NCBI GenBank assembly: GCA_037954325.1
Contig: JBBMNZ010000015.1
Coordinates: forward strand, 2,542,001-2,606,000
Direction of reading: 5' to 3'
DNA: 64,000 bases
Origin: Fistularia commersonii
Taxonomy: Eukaryota; Chordata; Actinopteri; Syngnathiformes; Fistulariidae
The position numbers and the translations under genes were made by a program. Below, one piece after another: positions 23,393 to 35,352 of the stretch; position 1 is the stretch's first letter, and each line of letters begins with the position of its first letter. The notes under the pieces were generated by a model. It saw only the letters and a list, made by a program, of their open reading frames with translations, was not told where the DNA came from and ran no database searches.

Positions 23393-24590
23393 TATGTCTT
23401 GCTTCTAATTGCAAATGTCCTTTTTTTAGGTTTGTTTGTTTCTTTTTGCTGTTCTGTGGATTTTCTGGTTCAGTTCTTAGCTTTAAAACTATTACATACA
23501 CCACTTCCGTTGTGTTCAAAGCAATTTTGCATTTCATATTCATGCATTTACTCGGATGAGGGCATGAGGGGAGACTTAAGGGACACTTCAACGGGGTCTT
23601 CAGAGGAGATGCGGATAACTATTCCCCCCTTGGAGTGCTTGTTGGCCACTCCAAGACCCGAGTTGCACTGGTGTAATAGACAACTCCGGTTCTGCTTCAC
23701 ACACTTCATTTTGAGGTATTTTGGAGTTTTGGGAAAGTACATGTGTACCTCTGGAGACCACCGTCTAGTCAAATAGTGTTGGCAGTGACAGTAGATTGGC
23801 ATGGGACCAAAACACAACAGTGGAAGAGGTCGGGGTGAAACATAAGACTTGTATTTTCTTTAAGATATGTATCAAAAGTATTTTTTTTTTAGAGTTTTAG
23901 CGAACAGGAGTGTTTTAGCAAGAAATCTGCACCTAAATCTGTTTAGGTGATAGCCTTTCTTACACTGTATTTTTAGGCAAGAATATTACAACGCTCTGGG
24001 CGGTAAAAAAGTATGAAAAATAAAAAAAAAAGGTCATCCCAGTTTAAAAAGGAACAAACAAATCTTTTTTGCATCAACTCTTTACAGTGTCCGGTATGTT
24101 CGGGGTGAGCCTGGCAGACCTCCGAGGGCTTATGAAAGACATGGATGGCTGATATTTTTTGCTATTTGGATAAGTTCTCCGTGAGGCCGGTGATAAATTT
24201 GAACGTCGTCTTCGGTGTTTGCTGCATCCGGCACTGAGCTGAGGTTTTCCTCAATAATGCACACATCCGTCTCGGGGACAGTTCCAGAATCAAGATAATC
24301 CCTTGCAGAATAATTGACCGATAACTCCTATGTCTCCAGTAACTTGAAATATCTTAAATTTAACGTTACAAAAGGTTTTGTGAGAAGGATCTGGTTGAGG
24401 AACTGATGTCATAAATTGCAAAGAATGCTACGGAAAATCACAGGACTCAAAGGCTTAATCCCTCGATGTGTTTCAGTTTGTTTTTTCTCTCAAATTAGCA
24501 TCGTGGGATGTTTAGATCCCTGCGAAGAAGGTGCTTCTACCCAGGAAATGGGAAACGGTCCGAATTTGTATAGTTTCAATGTGCTTTGGC
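23393..24590. other. Non-coding, nothing recognised
   Basis: No transposon I can name and no exon-like frame with splice sites. Confidence 0.4.
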
Positions 24591-24925
24591 GGGGATTCAC
24601 CAATTTACATGCCGACTGCGCTAGAGCTGCAATGCAAGGTGCTAACCAGGCCATTGGGGAGCAACTTTGGGCTCGGTGTCTAGCCCAAGGACACTTTAGC
24701 TTGTAAGCAGAAGGTGAGTCAGATTGAATCGCCAACCTTCCAATCGGACGCCTGATTTGCCAACAAAGCCACAGGAAAGGAGGTTTGGACAACTGATAAA
24801 ATACAAGTCCCTACATTCCTTTCTGTATTTGTTCACAAGGACCGTCTCCAAGCCGGGAATCTAACTGGCAACCTTCTGATTGGAGAGACATATGCTCTGC
24901 CAACATAGTCACAACTGCCCCAATC
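24591..24925 (-). mobile_element. SINE (family C), minus strand, with partial head duplicate
   Basis: Contains AATGCAAGGTGCTAACCAGG, CCATTGGGGAGCAACTTTGG and CCCAAGGACACTTTAGC, ending in the tRNA-like antisense head CAACCTTCCAATCGGACGCC. A second head-like copy follows at 24840-24925 (AAGCCGGGAATCTAACTGGC, ACCTTCTGATTGGAGAGAC). The same family is present at 49940-50172. Confidence 0.68.
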
Positions 24926-25790
24926 ATCAAACGAACCAAAAAACCCTATTAACAAGTCATCAGTGCAAAGGCAGAGAGACGGCACAACAGTTTTAAACAG
25001 CATGAAGAACCGATCAACTGTTCACATAAACGAATGAATGAAGGCTGTCATTAAATCCTTGCTCTCTGTTACTGAAGGGCCGATCAGCAGAGAGGACCGG
25101 AGAAGGAGACGAAGGATAAGTTACCTCTTGAAAAAACCTGGCCAAACCAGGGCCAGTTCAAAGCAGGAGACGAAGCAAAGAAGGAGTTTGTTTTTCTTTT
25201 TTTCTCTTTCTTTTTTTTGGGGGGGGGGGGTGACAGTGATTTTTCATTGATGTGAGGCAAGTTAGTGACGGAGTGAAGGATGCGGGTGACGCAGAGTCAA
25301 ACAAAAAAAAAAAAAAAAAGAGGGGTATGTTCAAACATGGAAACCAATCCGACTGAACTCAGCCAGCCTTCTCCCTCTCATGCCTTTGCCTCGTTCTCTT
25401 TGTTTTCCTTAACATTTGTATTTGTGCCAGAATGCACTGTATGTCAAAGGAAGAAAGGCGAGAGGGGTTTGTTTCCGTACAGAAACTCTGTATGATTCAT
25501 GTTTCCTCCGCTTTGATCTGCGAACTGCACACAGCCCCGGGATAAACCATTTCAGGTTGTCTAAACAATTTCCAATCACTGTTTCCATATTTAGGCTCTT
25601 ATATGAAAGAGCGGGGTGGGGAGGCTGGAGAGAGAGAGGAGCTCGCATGCTAACACTCTTTGGCGAGCAGAGTTAAGGAGGGGAGGACGCGTACCCGTAT
25701 GTATCGGCGAGACACCCCGACGCCAATTTGCATGTATAGCGCGGGGCAAACAAAACACGGACGCACGCGGTTTGCACCTTGAGGCCTCGT
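24926..25790. other. Non-coding with poly-T/G and poly-A runs
   Basis: Homopolymers at 25209-25230 (T then G) and 25302-25319 (A). No gene is visible. Confidence 0.4.
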
Positions 25791-26234
25791 GAGGTCAGCG
25801 TACCGGTGGGCCGAAAGCTTACCCCCCCCCCGCTCTCCTTGAAAACACCCACCTCGATCTTTCATCTCACTCTCCAAACACACATCTGCTCCCCAGCGTA
25901 CCTCCTCTCAACCCCACCCTCAGCCTCTGTGAAATCCACCCGGGCTCTTATTAGCAAAAACCCCATCCCACCATCTCCCCTGCTCACCTTCCTAATTACC
26001 CAGCAACCCCTCTGTTCCCAAACGAAGCAGAGAGATACGGGGGCCGGCACTTCAAGCCGGAGTGTGTGATGCATGACATCATTCAGCTGTTCCTCAGGGC
26101 AGGACTCCATCCAACTAAATAATCCAGGCCAGCTCCATAAAGCAGGGAGTGCCGCCACATTCCCCCAGCCATGAAATATCCAGTGGTATTAAGTCACCGT
26201 AACCGTCATCCTCTTTCCTTCCTTATGGCTCCTT

Positions 26235-26268
<34 letters not shown>

Positions 26269-26720
26269 ATGCGCATGTGTGCAAGAAAAGACTTGGACTT
26301 ATGGAGATTGCAAAAAAAAAAAAAAAAACGAACCAACAAAGATACAGAGTGTTGGTATGACGCTAGCAGCTAGCAGGTGGCTCCATTAGCTTCTCGCCCA
26401 CGGCGCAAGGATCCAGTTTCAGCCACTCGCTCTTCCCTCATCCCTTCATTCCCCACTTCCCCATGGACTCCCACTCCCATTATACATTACATCAGTCTTC
26501 CCTCAGCTCCGCACAGCTGCGCCCGGAGCAGAAACGGCACCCGGGGATCCTACGTCGACTGGCAGCCTATGGGTGTGTGTGTGTGAGCGTGTGTGTTTGG
26601 AGGGGCTCTTCCCAGAGGACGAATCGACTGTATATCACAGTCGTATTCAAGCGAGTGAACGTGACCCTCGCACTTTGGGTCTAACGCGGAGCTTCTTTCA
26701 GGAGGCCTCAACAGGCGATT
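25791..26720. promoter_or_regulatory. GC-richer single-copy region, possible regulatory block
   Basis: Moderate-GC DNA with CpGs. The part at 26055-26190 is repeat-free with E-box (CAGCTG), a CArG-like CCATAAA and a TGACATCA-like word. It is flanked by (AC)n at 26234-26264 and poly-A at 26311-26328. No coding frame convinces. Confidence 0.25.
26234..26264. repeat. (AC)n microsatellite
   Basis: Pure dinucleotide run with one AAAC interruption near the end. Confidence 0.93.
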
Positions 26721-29138
26721 CCCGGACTGTGTTTTTTTTTTTTTTTTTTCACAGCAGCTGCTTTTTTCACCGGAGATTGAACTCGCAGAAGAAACTTTTT
26801 TATTTTCTTTTTTGAATGTAATGAAGTTTTTGGTTTCAGTCCAAATGGGTTGACATATTTTTTTAATGAATTTCCAAATTAACAGAGGGGACACTGCAAA
26901 AGCCAATCTGACTTATTGTCAAACTTTTTCAACTCTGTCTGGCCTTTGAAAATAAAGAAATGTTTTTAAAATATAAATGTTTTTAAAGTCGGTTCATATA
27001 ATAGCTTGTGTGTTGAATTGTACTCATTTTATCAAACAGGGTTGTTATCAGCACATTCAAACATTCTAGAATATTCATTCATCCTTACCACTAAAAGAAA
27101 TGTTTTCTCATAAAAATTCTTATCCCAGAAAATATAGATCAATACCTTGGCACTTTTTTTTTCAAAAAATGTATGAATTGTTTGGAAAAATAGAAAATAC
27201 CCACTTAAACACTTGAAGGTGTGTGTGTGAATTTGAATTAGATTTGTCATTAATCTCCTTTCAAACAGTTGAATAGTCATATTTATTTTTCCTGTTATAC
27301 TCATATTTTGATGACAGAATGGTGTCTTTTCATTTAATTTAGCCTCTTTCAGGGTACTTTTCTCTTTCTTTTATTCTCTCTTTCTTATTCTGCATTTCTA
27401 TGTTTTTTAACAGCCACTGAGGAATGTTAACAGGTGCCGGCTCCACTTTCAACCCGCCAGAAGTGCGACGGGACAAAAGAGCGGGCGAAAGCACCTGTTC
27501 ACGGCGAGGCTGGGAAAGTAGATCGCGTTCCACAATCACACTCGAGAGTAGAATACAAAGCTCCACTATTCCCCCCAGCTTTTTTCACTTTTCTCACAGC
27601 TGTAGATAGGCATGGACAATTTTCTTCCAATTAACCCCTCACGTCCCGCTTGACGGACAGCTTCTGATGGTCATCCTCAAATGTGTATCACACACCTTAT
27701 AGAGGGCCTGCACCACAGAGACCCCATGTGGCGACTGGTCGCAGATCAGATCCAATTAGTTTGATTTGACGTTGCTATTTGTTTATCCATTCACTCATGA
27801 TGTGACGCATTCATAATTCACAAAACAATAGAACGTCACAGGTAGTCTGTTATTTTGTCAAGCTCAAATATATTTTTTTACATTGGACGGCAAATAACAA
27901 CGTTACGTTTATCCGCCCCTGTTGAGAATTAAAGGAAATATAGCATCCCTGCCTGTTGATTGTTGGTATATGAGACTGTTATATCAGCTATTTAAAGCTC
28001 TAATTGCACAGTTCTTGAGGCAAACTGAATACACCTGGATAATTGATCACTCTGACCGATAACTTTAGATAGAAACAATTTGAGACCACTTCCAGATCAT
28101 CAGTTTCTCTGGTTTTACTATTCATAGGTATATGTTTGAGTAAAATGCACATCATTTTTGTTTTTTTATTTTTTAAGCTACTGATAACATAACTCCCGAA
28201 TTCTAAATCCGCCTGTCATAGAATATATATATTACTATTTGATATCTTTGTAAGCCTATCCAAATCACATATGGAGAGGGGCCTATATCAAATGGTGCCC
28301 AGGGTGCCATATTGGGTTGGGTTGGTTCTGGCTGCATATAAATATATATACATATATATATGTATCTATATGTATATGATTGTATATATATATATATTTT
28401 TTTTTATAATATGTATTTATGAATACCAGCGTCAAGAGTTTTTGGACGGATACCTTGCAACCCTTGCAGCCATGTTTAAGCAAAATATAGGACAAATGGT
28501 GAAAGCACAAAATTCAGATGCATTGATTCCCCAGTGGGAAGCTTGACAGCTTGTATTAATCACGCTGTTGGAGGATCACCTGCTTGGCATAGAAACACGA
28601 CACACTCTTCCACCGGATGTTTATTTTACTCCATTAAAGGTGAACTAATGACAGACTGCGAGAGATCTCGGGTACAAAGTGACATCACTCATCTGGTGCT
28701 AAGAAACAACCTTTTTTCCTGTTCCTGGGGAAGCTGGCTAGGCAGGCAAAGGCCAACATTTATCTCAGTTATTATCAGTTATCTCACTTATTGCGTCAAA
28801 TTCTTTTCGTTTTGTGATCTATCGCTCTTATTATAATGCTTTGCAAGTTCCGGCAGTTAATGCGCTGGCGGGGATTCTGTTTTTTTAAAGCTCAGTGCAT
28901 TTTTTTTAGTTCTAAGCCTACTGAGTGTCCACAACAGAATTCGAGTTCTGCCACTTTCATCTAAATCGCCAATTGTAAAACCTTTTTTTGTTTGTTTGTT
29001 TGTTATCACTTGGAGAAAATACTGACACTGACACCCATCTCTGAAACATGGCAAATTATTTATCCTTTTACCGGTCTTTTCCATTTACTCATGAACGTCC
29101 CTCCCCCCCCCACCCCCACGTCTGCTACCATCACCACC
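26721..29138. other. Non-coding AT-rich DNA
   Basis: No element recognised. A TATA-rich low-complexity stretch lies at about 28340-28410. An open frame crossing it (28271-28543) is mostly Tyr/Ile from the TA repeat and is not accepted as a gene. Confidence 0.4.

Positions 29139-29187
<49 letters not shown>
29139..29187. repeat. (CA)n microsatellite
   Basis: About 24 dinucleotide copies, followed by CATA-interrupted CA to about 29206. Confidence 0.95.
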
Positions 29188-29191
<4 letters not shown>

Positions 29192-29206
29192 ACACATACA
29201 CATACA

Positions 29207-31319
29207 CCCTCCGGTTGGATGCTGTCCAGGGCCATATGTGCTTCGCTGCCATATGGATGTTGTGGGTCAGAGCTTCCACTCAGGGTTCAGAGGTGCCTCA
29301 TTTCTCACTGACATTAGATTAGACACATCTAACAGGATTTAAAGCGGGGCCCGTTCCTCCCTCCAGCCTGCTTTGATTTGATTTCTGTAGTTATCGTAAG
29401 AGTCAAGTGACTTCAGCCGAAGGGGGGAACACTCGTAAAAGAGCTTTCGGAAAAAAAAGTCCTACGCCCACACCCCTTTCCCAAAGAACGATGCTGGACC
29501 TTTGCATGCTAGCGTGTGTTTCTCCGTTTACACGCTTGCATGCGGAGCGTTGGCAGAACATGCCCTTCTGAGGTTAGACACGCCACACGGATAACACCTC
29601 GAAAATAATTCAGTAGTCTTTCCCTCTTCTCTCTCACATCTTTGATCTCTCCACTGTCTCCCATTACTGATTCATCTTCTTCTACCTGCCTCTTTGCAGC
29701 ACCACCCTGGTGCTGACTGGGAGGCTTTTCAACAAAATTGAATTCAGGCAGCTTTTTTTTTTTGTTTTTCTCTGAGGAATCAACTTCAGTGCCTGCCCCC
29801 CTTCTTCTTCATTCCTCTCCTGGCAAAGGCCACAGTGAGAGGAGAAAAGAAAAGATGCTCCGCAGGATTTTATCTTCATCGCTACGTCTTGTTGCCGTAG
29901 CTCTGGCTCTGCTGGAAGAAAACGCTTCTCGTTACTTCGTCTTCTCAGCCTCGTGCTCGCCAAGAGATGCCGATACAAAACTCTGACAATCGAACCCCAA
30001 GGTGCAGTATTTCATTTAAAAAATGAAAAATCCCGGTTAACCTGTATCACTTACTTGACATTTCACTTGTGGGTTGTTTAACAAGAGATGTTTTGATGCA
30101 CCGGTTAGAAGTTGTTTTCTGCAAGGGTTCAACAAAACCCGTGTTAATGAAAGGGGTCGGGTTTGTTTTTCTGCAGGTCTATAACAGACTAATCACACAT
30201 ACATAGGCTACTATGGAATCTGCTCAGAGGGTCCAAGGTATACCTCTGAAGGGCTTTAGGGGCTGTCATGCAGTTCAGCCTATAGTGACAGTAAAATTCA
30301 GCATGTCATAATCCAAATATATCAGGTTTCTTTACCATTTTGTGCATCTTTTAGGTGGTTGTGAGAGTAATGCAAGTCTTCGATGAAGCTCCTGAAGCCT
30401 GAAGATGTTCCGTGGTGAGGAATCTAAAGGTTACAGTCATGTCTCCATCTTGGCCAGGGGAAGCCATCTTTGTCACACTTGGAAGTCCATCGTTCAGCAT
30501 TGAAGGCGGGTTCTCAGGTCTCTTGGGTCAGTCTGAGGACACATTAGCATCAGTGGCCTCTTTGAGCTCAAACACTAAAAAACCCTCTCAGCTATTTTGA
30601 ACAGAAGAATGGACGAGAGGCAGAGAGTATTCAGGAAGTTCTGCAAGTCAGTCCCATTGACTGCAAATGTCTCTATCTTTGCGGGAAGAGCAATTGAAAG
30701 AAAGGTAAAATTTTACTGCTCTCCATTGGAGAAATGTTTTTCTTTACTCTCTGGCGGGGAATCCGATCATGGTCTTCGACGTGACAGGCAGAGATGCCGT
30801 CCACTATACTAATGAGGAGCTAAAACCACGTGTCTTGATCTGACATTGATGCCTTTGGAATGGCACCAAGATGCAAATACACCAAGCTGCATATGCAGAT
30901 TTTACAAACCTGTATCAAACGGTGTTGCAGATTTTAAATATTATATCTTATTAAATTGAAGGACACAAAAATATACAACATTTTAATTCAGTATTATGTG
31001 TTGTAGGCAAAATAAGTACTCCATGGAGTAACACCCATGCAAACATTATTATTATTATTATTATTATTACAATTATTAACAACAACAATAATACTAATAA
31101 AATAATAAATGCTAATAAAATAGTAATTATATCTAAGCGATACCCCGGTACCAAGATGCTTTTGTCCTGTTTTACCAATATTTGCACTGGCTACATACAA
31201 AAGATATTAAAATCACTCAGCATATCTTAGTTTGTTTGCAGCACAATGCTTTCTGGGTAGTGACATCATGAGGTTGACCTGGGCTTGGTCCCACTCATTT
31301 CACTGTACACAGCAAAAAC
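29207..31319. other. Non-coding, nothing recognised; (ATT)n at 31048-31069
   Basis: No gene found. A short trinucleotide run and AT-rich flanks lie at 31040-31110. Confidence 0.4.
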
Positions 31320-31592
31320 ATGTCATCTGTGCAGCCCTTCCCATTTCAGCCCCAGAGAGTTGTGAGAAAAGAGGATAACACTGAAGTCAAAATGAGCTCA
31401 AAATATGAACAAAGACGTGAAGAGGCAAGAATCGGCAAAAGTTACTGGTGTGTGTACTGCAACTGCATTGCTATGCTAACAGAGAGAGTGTCTGTTGTAA
31501 GTAGCTCCACTTTTTGGAATCAGTGGTTCACTGAAGACTTATGGCCTGCTGTGCTGACTGACCAGGTTACTGGTCATCAGCTTCCTCCATGA
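31320..31592 (+). pseudogene. Possible relic of a P2X7-type cysteine-rich (zinc) domain
   Basis: The 90-residue open frame reads VQPFPFQPQR early and then RREEARIGKSYWCVYCNCIA followed by MLTERVS. Order and spacing recall the intracellular domain of P2X purinoceptor 7 and of the many fish proteins that carry only that domain: an initial xQPFxFEP, a basic R/E stretch, WCxCxxC, an M-x-T-E-R-E step and then a CC pair. Here one Cys of the WCxCxxC motif appears shifted and the CC pair reads VV, so zinc binding would be lost. No signal peptide or membrane segment is present. The similarity is from memory and short, and the match could be accidental. Confidence 0.35.
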
Positions 31593-33336
31593 TCTTGAGT
31601 CATTAGATGCAATTTCTGCTGTAGCGGGTTGTTGACGTCCTCGCAGCAGAACATCCAGCGTCTCCAGCCTGTGGCGTTTGTTCGAAAAGGCTTCACTTGT
31701 TTCACCGAGGACCTTCTGTATGCTTGTGAAAGAAAACCGTATGGACGCATTTGGCTTTAGCGTCTGTTTAAAACTGGCAGCATCCGTGAGCTCTTTCAGC
31801 GGCTTAGCTCAGCTGAATGCGTCAAATGCATCCGGAGAGAAGTCGCGAGAAGACAGATGCAGATCCTTAGGATCATGTATGTCCACAAGTAATTTCCCAC
31901 TCCTTTCTTCACTTCTTGTCCCTTGGAAAGCTGTGTAGACTAGCATCAGTTACTGTGTTTCCCATGGACTGGGCATTGCATCCAAAAGCAGCACAATGTG
32001 GCACAATTATTGCCAAATATACCATTCTGTACAGAGCAAAAGTTAACATTAGCGGAGAGCCAAAGTTAACATGAGCAACCTGTATATATCATCAACCCAG
32101 TATGTGTTATACGCTTATAAAACAATTGCAGCACCCCTGTGTGAAAATGCATGCTATAAAGAAATAACAATTCCTCATGCAATTTTCCCAACACATTCTA
32201 ATATGTGACAAACAGAAAAGTATATTTATGCCTATTAGTCCTCCCAGGTGGGTTTCCCTTTAATGATGATGATGATGGTAATGATGATGCCGCTGATGAT
32301 GAAAATAATGTGGAGGCTTTTATCATTTCAACTCAATTCACCTCAATAAACTTCAATTACAAATAGCAATGCCCACACTTTGTGTTTTTAATCAAACCTA
32401 TTTCATTTCTATATTTTCCTTGTACACACTTGGAGCCGCTCTGGCACTGTTGCGGGCCACATTAACGCCAGGCACTCTGCAGTCACCTGTCGCTGAAACG
32501 ATAAGAGCCCGGTGACAGCTAATCAGATTCGCCTCTTCTTCTTCTTTGGTGAGTTTTTTTTTAATCTTATTTTGTTTTTATTTTATTTTATTTACAGTGT
32601 CAGGCATCCATAAAGCCGCATTACTACCACCGGGATGTGCTTATTCTCGGTCGCATTTCATTGGCATGTGACAAGCCTTGAGCTAAGCTAAATTCTTGAT
32701 GGAGTCCTTAATGCTCAACTTCCAAAACCAAGCCGTTGGGCAATTTCTCAGAAAAAAAGGAAGGAATCTAATTTGGGTCTATCTGCTACCTTCTCTCGCT
32801 GCTCTTTTTTCTTCCCGTCGCTGCTTTTATGTTCTCAAACCCACCGCCTGCACGGCTGTCAGCTTGATATGCTAGCTTGTCTCTCTCGATCCGATGGAAA
32901 TATTTCGCCACAACAACTGGACGAAGAGATACTCATAACCATTGCCATTATCGATGCACAACTGTATGTGAAAAAATACCAAAGAAGATAAGTACTGGTG
33001 TATTCAATTGAATGATAGAAGGATATGATTTTATAGCCTACCACAGAATATTTTACCACAAACCATGATGGAGCTCAGGTTGCACTTTTAAAGGATTAAA
33101 TAGCAAGGAGCATCACAACCAATTCAACATGTGGTTACTGAGTGATGGTGCGCATTGAGAACCTTCAGAAGACCTGGTAACCCCTAACCACATTCCATGA
33201 CGGCCCCGTCCTTGACGATCAGCCCTGTTCACCGATGAACCATGCTCCTCAGCCGTGTCATGGACGTGGACTGACCAAGTTACATGGAGACATCCCGACA
33301 TTCACCCTTTCATCCACACCCGTTGACCTTTTAGAG
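31593..33336. other. Non-coding, nothing recognised
   Basis: The part at 31610-31930 has somewhat coding-like composition but no conserved product I recognise. (GAT)n-like triplets lie at 32263-32302. Confidence 0.4.
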
Positions 33337-33706
33337 GAGGGGTGTCCAACTCATTTTGGTCCAGGAGCCACAACTGGCCTAATTTGATGTCAAGGGGGCC
33401 GGACCAGTAAAATCATAGCGTGATTACCTAGAAGTAATACCAAGTCCAAATTTTTCCTTTGTTTCAGTGTAAGAAGAACAGGTAAATATAAAAAACTTTA
33501 TATGTAATGAACTGTTCCTTTGAAAAAACACATGACAAATAACCTGAGATTCATAAGGAAAAGTAAGTGCAATTTCAACAATGTAATACCTCAGTTCTGT
33601 CTTCTCAGTTCTCAGTGCATTTTGTTGTATTTGATTTGATTTGATTTCAGGCAGGGGGCCACAAAATATTGTTCTGAGGGCCGCAATTGGCGACCCTCAT
33701 ACTCTG
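33337..33706. mobile_element. hAT-type non-autonomous DNA transposon with 8-bp target duplication
   Basis: The left end GAGGGGTGTCCAACTCATTT and the right end, with GGCGACCCTCATACTCTG, form short imperfect inverted termini. Inside is the GGGGGCCGGACCAGTAAAAT and AGGGGGCCACAAAATATTG composition of a common fish hAT family. Flanking 8-mers match at 7 of 8 positions: TTTTAGAG (33329-33336) and ATTTAGAG (33707-33714), the length hAT transposases generate. The element is about 370 bp with no transposase, so it would depend on an autonomous partner. Confidence 0.85.
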
Positions 33707-33714
33707 ATTTAGAG

Positions 33715-35160
33715 TCTCCAGCAGACCCACTAACTGTTTTTGAAGTGTAGGGGGAATTCGGAGAAACCCAAAATTGATGAAAACGTGTTTCTGATCAACA
33801 TTTAAAAAAAAGATGATCATTTGCATTTCTGTGCCAGGTTTCATCATTATGAAAATAAAGATGGGTAAAACCTGTTTTAGTTTTGGGTTTTAACGTATGG
33901 GTCTGATGTTCTCCTGAAGTTAGATCAGCGGGGAAGTTAGTCTTCTGGCAGCATTTGAATTGGACATCTGTTTATACTTCACGTTAAGATGTACAACATG
34001 CTATGATTTTTATTCTGACATGAAGGTGAAACAGGGAGAAACTGTCAAAGACGTCGAACCACTCCCTCACATGCGATCCTGCAGTTTTTTTGCCCAAGTC
34101 GGGTTGCTGGCGTTACATAAAACAGGCTAATTATAATGATAGAGCTAATCAGTTGGACCGAATGAAATGCCTGAACGTGTGTCTGAGGACTATCAACAGG
34201 CCAGGTTGCTCATCTGAGGCAATGATAAGAGCCTAAGCAAATGAAATGTGTCCCACATTTGCAAACTACAAACACCAAAGGTTATTTGGAACATGTTTTA
34301 AATGGATTTGATCCAAATAAAGTCCAAATAAATCAGTATATATTATCAACATATTTTATCCAAATCAGTATGAAATCAAAGCCTGTTTCCACTCTTTCTA
34401 TGATTTCACTTATTTTAAGTCTGTTATTACCAGTCACTTCTCATGAATGAAATAAACACAGTCATGTTACAACTCCACTACTTTACAGTGAACATGATCT
34501 GTGTTTACGTCAGGGCACAAATGGCTTCTGCTTTTAAATAATTTATGTTTTCATGGAGCAATTTGTGACCGTCTCATGTCATTACAAGCTTGTTGAGACC
34601 ATATCATGTACTAAAATGAGAATTCAAGTACAATTTAAAAATGATTGGAAATTATCTCTTCTATCGTTCTTTTTTTGCACAAGGCTTTCATTTGCTTCAC
34701 TTGATTTCATGAGAAAATAATGAGGTAATTATCCAACAGCGATTTGCTTTGCAGCGCTGTCTCTGTCTCTTTCCATCTGTGTGTGTGTTTGTGCTGTCCT
34801 CAGCGTCATGTTTGCTGTTACTGAAGTTTAAGTGCTGACATCACATTTTAATTCCAAATGTAGCGTTTTAAGGCAATGTTCCCATTCATCTGCCATCAAG
34901 ATGTTGTCAGACGGTATAAGGATTCGACAAATCACCTCTTAATATTGGGTCAGCGTTGGGTGTCTCAGACCGCCATGCCTCCAAAAAACTGAAAACTGGC
35001 CTCATTCTGTCCTGTATTTCTTCGTAGTTAACATTAACAAATGACCAAACTGTGTCCTCAGCAAGTTGATTGATTTCATCAGCAAACTCTTTCCTGATTC
35101 AACATTTAACATTCGAAAATTAATCAATTTATTTATTTATTTATCTACTCATTTATATAT
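33715..35160. other. Non-coding AT-rich DNA
   Basis: Nothing recognised. Confidence 0.4.
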
Positions 35161-35198
35161 ATATGTGTATGTGTGTGTGTATACATATATATATATCT

Positions 35199-35236
35199 CG
35201 ATGGTATTTTTTTATAATTGTTTTCAAGAAACCCAA

Positions 35237-35314
<78 letters not shown>

Positions 35315-35352
35315 TTGGGTTTCTTGAAAACAATTATAAAAAAATACCATCG
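35199..35352. repeat. Perfect 48-bp inverted repeat around an (AC)n(AT)n core
   Basis: Left arm 35199-35246 and right arm 35305-35352 are exact reverse complements over 48 bases (CGATGGTATT... through ...CAAATATATATAC). The spacer is 58 bases of alternating AC then AT. Such a sequence can extrude a cruciform and may be unstable. Confidence 0.93.

Noticed and set aside
23548..23817. Open frames on both strands suggesting an exon
   Set aside because: No splice-site pair or conserved motif; both strands are open by chance.
28271..28546. 91-residue frame with a hydrophobic Tyr/Ile stretch that could look like a membrane segment
   Set aside because: The hydrophobic part is the translation of a TA microsatellite.
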